This document shows, one piece after another, positions 17,193-24,358 of a DNA stretch of 64,000 nucleotides. Source of the DNA: Gluconacetobacter liquefaciens (GTDB lineage: Bacteria > Pseudomonadota > Alphaproteobacteria > Acetobacterales > Acetobacteraceae); assembly GCF_003350405.1 (NCBI RefSeq), contig NZ_QQAW01000008.1, positions 62,001-126,000 on the forward strand, read 5' to 3'. Under the pieces are notes generated by a model. It searched no databases. It was not told the origin of the DNA and was given only the letters and a program-made list of their open reading frames with translations. Numbering within the stretch: position 1 is the stretch's first letter; each line of letters begins with the position of its first letter. Made by a program: the position numbers and the translations under genes.

Positions 17193-18152
17193 TCACTGGC
17201 GCGACACGCGCAGACGGGGGTCGGCGACGGCATAGAGCGCGTCGGTCAGGATGCTGCCGAAGGTCGCCAGTACGGCGGAGAACATGAGAATCCCCATGGC
17301 CACCGGATAGTCGCGATATTCGAGCGAATCGAGAAACAGCCGGCCGATCCCCGGCCAGGTAAACACCGTCTCCGTCACCAGCGCCCCGCTCAGCAGGGTC
17401 GGAAACTGCAACCCCGCCAGCGTGATCATCGGCAGCAGCGCATTGCGCAGCACATGCCGGTAGCGAATACGCCGGGGCGACAACCCCTTGGCCCGCGCGG
17501 TGCGGATGTAATCCTGCCCCAGCACCTCCGCCACCGCATTGCGCGTATAACGCGACCATATCGCGGTAGAGCCAAGCGCCAGCACGATCGCCGGCAGAAA
17601 CAGATGCCGCAGATAATCACCCGGCGAAAAAGCCCCGCCCACCGTATGGATGTTTCCCGACGGCAGCCATCCCAACCGGACGGAAAACAGCGAAATGAAT
17701 ACAAGCCCAAACCAGAACGTCGGGATCGACAGCAGCACGACGGACAGTATCGTCATCATCGTGTCGCCTCGCGATCCCTGGCGAAAGGCACCATACACCC
17801 CCATCGACGCCCCGGCCCACGTCGCCAGCAGGCTGGCAGTGCCGGCAAGTTCCAGCGTCGCTCCCAGATGCCCGAAGATGATGGTCAGCACCGGCTGATG
17901 GTCACGGAACGAGCGCCCCCAGTCCCCGAACAGCAACCCCTTCACCCAGACAAGATATTGCACGGGCAACGGCACATCGAGCCCCATCTGGTGCCGGATC
18001 ATCCCCAACTGGGTCTCCGTCATCCCCGGCGAGAGCGCGAACTGCGCAAGCGGATCGCCGGGGGCAAGATGAAGCAGCAGAAAACCGGTGACAGAGACGA
18101 TCGCCAGGGTAACGACCATGCGGGCGAGCCGGGAGACGAACGTATCTGTCAT
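17193..18152 (-). CDS. Opp/Dpp-type ABC transporter permease (DppB-like)
   Basis: A 319-residue permease. The N-terminus has the typical leader and first helix (LARMVVTLAIVSVTGFLLLH), then LAPGDPLAQFALSPGMTE and GLDVPLPVQYLVWV, which mark the DppB/NikB/OppB family. The EAA loop reads RTARAKGLSPRRIRYRHVLR, and LLSGALVTETVFTWPGIGRL is the conserved periplasmic loop. It lies 25 bp after the TonB receptor gene, so outer- and inner-membrane importers are probably transcribed together. Confidence 0.93.
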   Translation of the reverse strand: MTDTFVSRLARMVVTLAIVSVTGFLLLHLAPGDPLAQFALSPGMTETQLGMIRHQMGLDVPLPVQYLVWVKGLLFGDWGRSFRDHQPVLTIIFGHLGATLELAGTASLLATWAGASMGVYGAFRQGSRGDTMMTILSVVLLSIPTFWFGLVFISLFSVRLGWLPSGNIHTVGGAFSPGDYLRHLFLPAIVLALGSTAIWSRYTRNAVAEVLGQDYIRTARAKGLSPRRIRYRHVLRNALLPMITLAGLQFPTLLSGALVTETVFTWPGIGRLFLDSLEYRDYPVAMGILMFSAVLATFGSILTDALYAVADPRLRVSRQ

Positions 18153-18177
18153 CGCATGACCTCGGAACCTGCCACCT

Positions 18178-20556
18178 TCAGAGTTTCAGATTGACCTGAA
18201 AATAGTAATATCCACCGTTGAAGCCGATCTGCTGGATATCATAATCATACATCGCCGTTCCGATATAGCGGAAATCCTTCGGTATTTTCCTCTGCTTTTC
18301 GTTTCCGACATTATTCGCCCCCAACGCCACCCGCCATTGCGGGTTGATCTGGTAGGCAATCATCAGGTTGGTCTGGAAACGCGGGCTGTCGACATAGCGC
18401 ATGAACTGCGTGTTCGAGTAAGCCAGCGGGCCGACATAATATTCCAGTTGCGACGTCGCGCGGCCGTAGCGGATCTCATGCGCGGTGAAATCCCATTTTC
18501 CTACATGCCAGTTGCCGCCGAAGATCAGCTTGTTCCGTGGGGTGTAGGACGTGATATAGCCCTGCGTCTGGGCGTTGATCAGGTCCTTGCCTGTACCGTC
18601 CTTGTTGATCTTGAGAATATCGGTCTGGTTGAAATTCGCCGCAAGATCCCAATCCACCGCCCCATACCGCCCCAGATCGGTGCGATAGGACGCCGTGATA
18701 TCCATGCCCCGCGTCCGCGTATTGGCGACATTGGAAAAATACTGCGCCTTCACCGCCGAAGCCACGAGGCCCGGCGGCAGGCCGAAACCGCCGGCATTCA
18801 GCGCATCGATCGCCGTCTGTCCGTTATAGACGCCACCGACCATGATCCGGTCCTTCAGGGTGATCTGGTAGGCATCGAACGTGATATGCAGGTTACGGAT
18901 CGGGTTCAGCACGAAACCGGCACTGAAACTGGTCGAGCGTTCGGGCTTCAGCGGTCGCGCGCCCAACTGGCGGGCAGCGACGGAATTCACGGGCAGGAAG
19001 CCGCTGGCACCGGTAGGCGAAACCGCCAGGCTGGACCAGTTCTCTTCCGCCAGCGTCGGCGCACGGAATCCGTTGCTGATCGTACCACGCAGGCTGAAAT
19101 ATTTGTTGAAATCGTAGCGCGAGGACACTTTCCCGGTCTTGGTGTCCCCGGCATCGGTGTAATGCTCGAACCGCCCCGCCAGATCGATCTGCCATTTCGG
19201 CAGAAGCTGCGTCGACAGGTCGATATAACCCGCCGTCACGTCGCGATTGCTGTCCGAGGCATTCTGCGGGCTCAACCCATGGTCGGCCGCAGGCCCCGCA
19301 CCATACCACGCACCGAATTCACCGGCACCGATATGGTAGCTGTCATAACGATATTGCGCGCCGATCGCGAAATTCAGCGGCGCTGCCAGCAACGGCACAT
19401 GGAAAGCGTGGCGCAGCCCCGCATCCGTCGTCCACTGGGTGTTGCTCAGCGTCATCATCTTGTTGAAGCGGGCAGGCGACGAACCGAAATCGGCGATCAG
19501 CGACGGGTTTTCGGTATTCAGCATCCCGATTGTCGCCGAATCCCCTCCATAGGTCATACTCACGTCCCAGTCCCAGTCGAACTTCGTACCGCGAAAACCC
19601 ACCGTCACGCTGTAATCATTCTCGCCAAGCGTGATCTGCGGACTGAATCCGTAAGGGTACATCGACGGCATGACGGTCGATGGCCGGTAATACTGCATGC
19701 TCTCGCCATCGCGATGCCCGAAGGTCGAGAACGAATACAGCTCTATGCCGGGCGTGATGTGATAGCCCATGTTGTAGCCGATGGTCTCGCGCATCTGGCG
19801 CGGATTGCCCAGCACGAAATTGTCCTTCACGCCCGTGCGGTTATCCACCCCGTCGCGCGCCGTATGGTCCATATATTTGAATTCGGCATTGAGATCGAAG
19901 AACCCGCGATCAGCCAGCGACGTCCCCCAGTTGATGGACTCGCCCGAGGTAAAGCCATCTCCCGCATAATACCCGCCATTGATGGCCTGCGCCTGAATCC
20001 CCCTGGTATCATGCTTGAGGATGATGTTGACGACACCTGCAATGGCATCGGATCCATATTGGGCGGCCGCGCCGTCCTGAAGAATCTCGACATGGTCGAC
20101 GGCAGAGACCGGAATCAGGTCGATATCGACCGGACTCGTACCCTGCTGTGGCCCCTGGAAGGTCGAAAGCACCGCCGTCGTATGCCGGCGCTTGCCATTG
20201 ACCAGGATCAGCGTCTGGTTCGGTGTCAGTCCGCGCAGGCTGATCGCGTCCGTCATGTTCGAATTGCCGATATTCATGTCTGAACGGGTCATCGACGGCG
20301 CAAGCTGGATCAGCGCATCGCGAATATCGCTCTGGCCGGTGGCGGCAAGCTGCTTCGCGGTCACCACCTGAATGGGGCTGACGCTGCTCCGCGCCGTCTG
20401 GTGCGGGTCGCGCGTGCCGGTCACGATCACCTGCTCGTCGGCAGCCGGCAGGTCGGCGGCATGCGCCGCCTGGGCCAACGCACGGCCTTCCGGATAAAAC
20501 TGGTTCACGCCGAGAAGAATCGTAGTTCCGAGCACGTAATGTCTTAGGCGAGGCAT
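18178..20556 (-). CDS. TonB-dependent outer-membrane receptor, first gene of ABC/oxidoreductase operon
   Basis: A 792-residue receptor without an STN domain. The start at 20556 has GGAGA 7 bases upstream and gives a signal peptide (MPRLRHYVLGTTILLGVN, then ALAQA). A TonB-box-like EQVIVTGTRDPHQTARSS precedes the plug. Plug motifs are SLRGLTPNQTLILVNGKRRH, DLIPVSAVDHVEILQDGAAA and QYGSDAIAGVVNIILK. The barrel ends YYFQVNLKL. This subfamily (RRHTTA, DGAAAQYGSDAIAGV) is distinct from the siderophore receptors elsewhere in the window. Two copies of a TTCAGTATRCC motif lie 65 and 118 bp upstream. It should carry the compound that the ABC system then moves across the inner membrane. Confidence 0.92.
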   Translation of the reverse strand: MPRLRHYVLGTTILLGVNQFYPEGRALAQAAHAADLPAADEQVIVTGTRDPHQTARSSVSPIQVVTAKQLAATGQSDIRDALIQLAPSMTRSDMNIGNSNMTDAISLRGLTPNQTLILVNGKRRHTTAVLSTFQGPQQGTSPVDIDLIPVSAVDHVEILQDGAAAQYGSDAIAGVVNIILKHDTRGIQAQAINGGYYAGDGFTSGESINWGTSLADRGFFDLNAEFKYMDHTARDGVDNRTGVKDNFVLGNPRQMRETIGYNMGYHITPGIELYSFSTFGHRDGESMQYYRPSTVMPSMYPYGFSPQITLGENDYSVTVGFRGTKFDWDWDVSMTYGGDSATIGMLNTENPSLIADFGSSPARFNKMMTLSNTQWTTDAGLRHAFHVPLLAAPLNFAIGAQYRYDSYHIGAGEFGAWYGAGPAADHGLSPQNASDSNRDVTAGYIDLSTQLLPKWQIDLAGRFEHYTDAGDTKTGKVSSRYDFNKYFSLRGTISNGFRAPTLAEENWSSLAVSPTGASGFLPVNSVAARQLGARPLKPERSTSFSAGFVLNPIRNLHITFDAYQITLKDRIMVGGVYNGQTAIDALNAGGFGLPPGLVASAVKAQYFSNVANTRTRGMDITASYRTDLGRYGAVDWDLAANFNQTDILKINKDGTGKDLINAQTQGYITSYTPRNKLIFGGNWHVGKWDFTAHEIRYGRATSQLEYYVGPLAYSNTQFMRYVDSPRFQTNLMIAYQINPQWRVALGANNVGNEKQRKIPKDFRYIGTAMYDYDIQQIGFNGGYYYFQVNLKL

Positions 20557-20620
20557 AGACGTATCTCCGATACAGGGAGGCGGCGCGGAAACGACCTGCC
20601 GTGAAAAGGGGACTGACGAG

Positions 20621-20635
20621 TTCTGTATGCCGGAT
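20621..20635. promoter_or_regulatory. Putative GntR operator copy 1
   Basis: TTCTGTATGCCGGAT, 65 bp upstream of the TonB receptor start. It matches the family TTCAGTATRCCRGAA at 13 of 15 positions. The GTATRC core resembles operators of FCD-type GntR regulators, and such a regulator gene lies in the cluster (23524). Confidence 0.5.
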
Positions 20636-20673
20636 AAAGGGAACACCCCTCAGATCCACCATCGATTTCGCTT

Positions 20674-20688
20674 TTCAGTATGCCCAGA
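20674..20688. promoter_or_regulatory. Putative GntR operator copy 2
   Basis: TTCAGTATGCCCAGA, about 118 bp upstream of the TonB receptor start and 53 bp from copy 1 (five helical turns, same face). The left half matches perfectly; the right half is degenerate. Confidence 0.5.
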
Positions 20689-20815
20689 TTAGGAAGCACA
20701 CCCCCAGCTGTCTATCTATTTTTTTATCGAAATGATCAGAAACCCTCATCTGATCGTCATGAAATTATCTATCTTCCTGAAATCCCGACAGAATCAGCCC
20801 GTCCGGAATATCAGA

Positions 20816-20830
20816 TTCAGTATGCCGGAA
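20816..20830. promoter_or_regulatory. Putative GntR operator copy 3
   Basis: TTCAGTATGCCGGAA matches the consensus fully. It lies about 260 bp upstream of the TonB receptor and 100 bp past the end of the hydroxyacid reductase gene, so it may be a distal operator for the TonB operon. Confidence 0.5.
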
Positions 20831-20930
20831 TAGCTGTCCGGGCACGCGCCGCATGAAATCCGGCGACAAAAAAATTCCGGTCAAGAAACGTTCAAGCCGC
20901 CGCGCATGCAGGCTGCGGAAAATCGGCAGA

Positions 20931-21872
20931 TCAATAACCCCGCTCAGGCCGATAGCGCAGCTTCGCCTCCTCACCCCGCAGCACGGCTCGAATCACCTCC
21001 ACGGCATGGACGGCCTTGGCGGGCCGCGATGCCTCGGCGGCAGCATGCGGCGTAATGATGATTTTCGGATGCGCCCACAAAGGGTTCTCCGGCGCCAACG
21101 GTTCGGGCGCGAACACATCCAGCACCGCTCCATCGACCTGCCCTGCATCAAGGGCTGCAATCAGGTCCGCCTCGGCCAGATGACTGCCCCGGCCCGCATT
21201 GATCACACAGGCCCCGCGCGGCAGGGCCGCAAACGTGCGGGCTCCCAGAATGCCCCGCGTCTCCGGGGTCGAGGGCAGCAGACAGACGAGGATATCGAGC
21301 CCGCCCAGAAACGGCAGAAACCCGTCCTCCCCTGCATGGCAGGCCACACCGGGCACATCATGCCGCGACCGCGCCCAGCCCGCGACCCCGAACCCGGCCC
21401 CGACCAGCCGGGTCGCCACTTCACGTCCCAGATTGCCCAGCCCCATGATGCCGACCGTCATGTCCCCGGCCAGCCGGTTGCCGGCGAACGGCAGCCATTC
21501 ATGGTTCGCCTGGGCATTCCGCCAGGTCCACGCACGCCGCAGGCAGCACAGGCTGGCCCAGAGTACATACTCCGCCATCTGCGGGCCAAGTTCCGCATCG
21601 CCCATGCGATAAAGCGGCACGTGCCGGGGCCACTCCGGGTCGCGGGTAATATGGTCGACTCCCGCCCCGCTGCTGATGATAGCTCGCAGCCCCGTCATGC
21701 GCCGCAGCACCGCCCCTTCGGGTTCCCAGGCCAGCACGAAATCGACCCGCTCGGGCGCGGCACAGGCATCCGCCCACCCCACCACCTCCAACTCCGGCAT
21801 CAGGCGGGCAAACGCCGCCTGCCAGTCCGGCAGCACCGCAGCCCCACCAGACTTGACGGCAAGACATGTCAT
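20931..21872 (-). CDS. D-2-hydroxyacid dehydrogenase, glyoxylate/hydroxypyruvate reductase A type
   Basis: A 313-residue NAD(P)H-dependent 2-hydroxyacid dehydrogenase of the GhrA subfamily. The N-terminal catalytic half contains GAGVDHI. The Rossmann motif is VGIMGLGNLGREVATRLVGA. Active-site residues are visible as Arg in NAGRGSHLAEADL, Glu in VFAPEPLAPENPLW and His in ITPHAAAEA. It reduces glyoxylate or hydroxypyruvate to the 2-hydroxyacid. The start at 21872 is preferred because a conserved operator copy (21899-21913) would otherwise lie inside the coding region; the frame is open to 21917. Divergent from the FAD oxidoreductase at 22086, whose reaction could yield glyoxylate; that link is inference. 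Confidence 0.88.
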   Translation of the reverse strand: MTCLAVKSGGAAVLPDWQAAFARLMPELEVVGWADACAAPERVDFVLAWEPEGAVLRRMTGLRAIISSGAGVDHITRDPEWPRHVPLYRMGDAELGPQMAEYVLWASLCCLRRAWTWRNAQANHEWLPFAGNRLAGDMTVGIMGLGNLGREVATRLVGAGFGVAGWARSRHDVPGVACHAGEDGFLPFLGGLDILVCLLPSTPETRGILGARTFAALPRGACVINAGRGSHLAEADLIAALDAGQVDGAVLDVFAPEPLAPENPLWAHPKIIITPHAAAEASRPAKAVHAVEVIRAVLRGEEAKLRYRPERGY

Positions 21873-21898
21873 GAGAGCCCCCGCGTCATCTTTCACCG

Positions 21899-21913
21899 AT
21901 ACGGTATACTGAA
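21899..21913. promoter_or_regulatory. Putative GntR operator copy 4
   Basis: ATACGGTATACTGAA; on the reverse strand TTCAGTATACCGTAT. It lies 27 bp before the chosen start of the reductase gene, where it could cover the promoter. It contains the GGTATAC core. Confidence 0.5.
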
Positions 21914-22026
21914 ACACAGACAGGCGTCGAGTCCATTCCGGAAGCGAATCCTTGAATCTACCTTTTCTTTTATATCACTGAGAAAGATTCCATACCGGAT
22001 TTGCAAAACCCGCATCGCCCCCCCTT

Positions 22027-22041
22027 TTCAGTATACCAGAA
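22027..22041. promoter_or_regulatory. Putative GntR operator copy 5
   Basis: TTCAGTATACCAGAA, an imperfect palindrome (TTC.G.....C.GAA), 45 bp before the FAD oxidoreductase start at 22086. It is the most symmetric copy. Copies 4 and 5 flank the divergent promoter region. Confidence 0.55.
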
Positions 22042-22085
22042 TGCGGTCTAAACAGGTCGGACAACGGCAACCGGTCCCACATGAC

Positions 22086-23366
22086 ATGACATCGCCCCAG
22101 ACTACCGGCCAGCATTACGATGTCGCCATCGCCGGCGCGGGCATCATCGGCCTGGCCACTGCCCTTTTCCTGCGCGAACAGGGCCTGTCGGTCGTGGTCT
22201 TCGACAAGGGCGCGGCTGCATACGAGCAATCCAGCCGCAACTGGGGCTGGATGCGCACCATCAGCCAGGACATGGCGGAACTCTCCCTGGCCCTCGAAAG
22301 CCGCCCCCTCTGGCGCCAATGGGCACAGGAAGCCGATTTCGGCTTCCGGCCATGCGGCCTGCTGTCCCTGGCCACCGATGGCGGGGAGTGGTCCGGCCTG
22401 CGCTCGTGGCTGGACCACGCGGCCGGTCGTGGCCTCGATGCAAGAATCGCACAGTCTGAAGAAGTCGCGCGCCTTCTGCCGCAATTCCGCCGCCCCTGGG
22501 CCGGTGCCGTGTTCGCGCCCGGCGATGCTGGCATCGAGCCAGACCAGGCCATGCATTTTCTCGAACGAAAGGCCCGTGCTGCCGGCGTCGCGATCGTCAC
22601 CGGCAACGCCGTCAAGCGCATCGACATCAGCGGCGGCAGGGCAGTCGGCGTGCAGACCGAAACCGGCTTCGTGGCGGCGGAAAAAATCGTGATCGCGGCC
22701 GGCATCTGGTCCCGCTGGCTGTGCGCCACGCTGGGGATCGTGCTTCCGCAATTGCGGGTCACGGCTTCGGTCCTGCGCACCACGCCCGTCGAAGGCGGCC
22801 CCGAGGTCAACGTTGCCTCAAGCCGCTACTGCCTTCGCCGCCGCAGCGACGGCGGCTACACGGTCGCCCGCCGCAACTCCTCCCTCACCCACGTCACGCC
22901 GGACTCGCTGCGCTTCATGCGCCAGTATCTGCCCAACTACCTCAGGCAGAAACAACTCCTGCGTGTCCGCATGGGGATGAATTTCTTTCACGAATGGCGG
23001 CAGGAACGGCGCTTCGGCCCCGGCCGTCCCAATCCGTTCGAGGATTTCCGCACCTGCGACCCGACACCGGACATCGACACGCTGAAGGAAACATTCGACC
23101 ACCTCAAGGAAGATGCTCCCATCTTCCGTTCCGCGCGGATCGCGGGCACCTGGGCCGGTACCATCGACGTCCTGCCCGACGCCCTGCCGGTTCTCTCTTC
23201 CGTCGCGCGCTATCCCGGCCTGTTCCTGGCCACCGGTTTCTCGGCGCACGGGTTCGGCATCGGCCCGGCTTCCGGCCGCCTGATGGCGAATATCATCACC
23301 GGCACGGCCTCGGCCACCGCCGCCGCCCCGTTCCGGTTGGACCGTTTCCACCTCAATGGCGACTGA
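22086..23366 (+). CDS. FAD-dependent oxidoreductase, DAO family (paralogue of 12946 gene)
   Basis: A 426-residue flavoprotein. The N-terminal dinucleotide motif is DVAIAGAGIIGLATALFLRE. The block EQSSRNWGWMRTISQDMAEL is shared with the other DAO protein in the cluster (EQSSRNWGWVRKNGRD), and the C-terminal FATGFSAHGFGIGPASGRLM-like region is also common (here LATGFSAHGFGIGPASGRLM). The two proteins are thus paralogues but clearly diverged. Expected to oxidise a primary or secondary amine or amino acid. An open frame extends upstream to 20853, but this overlaps the reductase gene and operators and is rejected. Followed after 157 bp by the cluster regulator. Confidence 0.87.
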   Translation: MTSPQTTGQHYDVAIAGAGIIGLATALFLREQGLSVVVFDKGAAAYEQSSRNWGWMRTISQDMAELSLALESRPLWRQWAQEADFGFRPCGLLSLATDGGEWSGLRSWLDHAAGRGLDARIAQSEEVARLLPQFRRPWAGAVFAPGDAGIEPDQAMHFLERKARAAGVAIVTGNAVKRIDISGGRAVGVQTETGFVAAEKIVIAAGIWSRWLCATLGIVLPQLRVTASVLRTTPVEGGPEVNVASSRYCLRRRSDGGYTVARRNSSLTHVTPDSLRFMRQYLPNYLRQKQLLRVRMGMNFFHEWRQERRFGPGRPNPFEDFRTCDPTPDIDTLKETFDHLKEDAPIFRSARIAGTWAGTIDVLPDALPVLSSVARYPGLFLATGFSAHGFGIGPASGRLMANIITGTASATAAAPFRLDRFHLNGD

Positions 23367-23523
23367 AAGGCTGTCCGCCGACAGCCTCCGAAGCCGCACG
23401 CTCCTGCCCACGGCGCTTTGTTGTTCCCACCGCGCGTCTGTGGCAAAGCCGAAAGGGCGACGGACGGGGGAGACGCAACGCATGACAAGGGCCGAACGGT
23501 GCGCAGAGCCGGCGGAGAACGGC

Positions 23524-24198
23524 ATGAACCGCCATTATACGGGCGAGGAACTCTATCTCATCCTCCGGCAGGACCTGATCAATGACCGCACCCCCGGCGG
23601 CACGGTCCTGCAGGAAAACGAGATCGCCACCCGGTACGGCGTCAGCCGCACCCCGGTGCGCGAGGCGCTGCAAAGGCTGCACCAGGACAATCTGATCGGC
23701 CGCAAGGGCCGCTTCTACACGGTCGCCCAGCCACCGCTGGAACGCATCCGCGAACTCTATGAGTTTCGTGAGGCGATCGAAGCCAGCACCATCGTCCTGT
23801 GCTGCCGCCGGGCCGGCGACGAGGTCCTGCGACAGATCCACGACATCGTGGAGCAGCAGCAGCAGGCCGCCGACCAGCGCCGCTACTACGATTACGAACG
23901 TCTCGATGCCCTGTTCCACGTCGCCATTGCCAACGGCGCGGAAAACCGTCTCCTGGCACACCAGCTCGAAGTCAGCTACGACCAGATCTGGTTTTCCAGG
24001 GTCGGCAACCTGGTCTCGCTCCAGACATATTCGGTCGACGGCACGATCGCCGAACACCGCCGCATCGTCGACGCCCTGATCCGCAGGAAGGAAGACGTCG
24101 CAAAGGCCGAAATGATCAGCCACCTGCGTGCGGCCATCGATATCAGCGAACGCTCCGTGAGCAGCCGCGCGAAGCGCCCGAAGAAAACGCCGGCCTGA
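23524..24198 (+). CDS. GntR-family transcriptional regulator, FCD type
   Basis: A 224-residue regulator. The winged helix-turn-helix occupies about 5-70 (LYLILRQDLINDRTPGGTVL, then ENEIATRYGVSRTPVREALQ). The helical effector domain (about 80-205) contains YEFREAIEASTIVLCCRRA, LDALFHVAIANGAENRLL and the late His in GTIAEHRRIVDALIRRKEDV, consistent with the FCD fold that often binds a metal plus a carboxylic acid. The ATG at 23524 has GGAG 6 bases upstream; longer starts at 23482 and 23356 lack this. Likely controls the transport and oxidoreductase genes next to it through the repeated TTCAGTATRCC sites (inference). Confidence 0.88.
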   Translation: MNRHYTGEELYLILRQDLINDRTPGGTVLQENEIATRYGVSRTPVREALQRLHQDNLIGRKGRFYTVAQPPLERIRELYEFREAIEASTIVLCCRRAGDEVLRQIHDIVEQQQQAADQRRYYDYERLDALFHVAIANGAENRLLAHQLEVSYDQIWFSRVGNLVSLQTYSVDGTIAEHRRIVDALIRRKEDVAKAEMISHLRAAIDISERSVSSRAKRPKKTPA

Positions 24199-24266
24199 CC
24201 ATCGCCGCCCTGCCGACACGATCCTCCGCCCCCTTGTCGTCGGTCGGCCGGGTTCCGACCTTGCCA

Positions 24267-24300
24267 TCGTCGGGGATTGAAGGCACCAGTCCCCCGACGA
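24267..24300 (+). terminator. Hairpin between GntR gene and cysG
   Basis: TCGTCGGGG and CCCCGACGA form a 9-bp perfect stem with a 16-nt loop. It could end the GntR transcript or act in the cysG leader. No U run follows. Confidence 0.35.
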
Positions 24301-24358
24301 ACACACAGGACACGGGCAGGACGGCACCGGCAATCCGTCCCCCCACAGGAAGCACGCC

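Larger units (their letters stand above)
20557..20930. other. Regulatory intergenic region between ghrA-like gene and TonB operon
   Basis: This 374-bp stretch holds no convincing gene. It carries the leader of the TonB operon with three copies of a 15-bp TTCAGTATRCC-type motif (20621, 20674, 20816) and an AT-rich segment around 20700-20770 that is a plausible promoter zone. Confidence 0.6.

Noticed and set aside
20853-22085. N-terminal extension of the second FAD oxidoreductase back to 20853
   Set aside because: It would overlap the whole reductase gene in antisense and both operator copies; the FAD motif sits right after the ATG at 22086.
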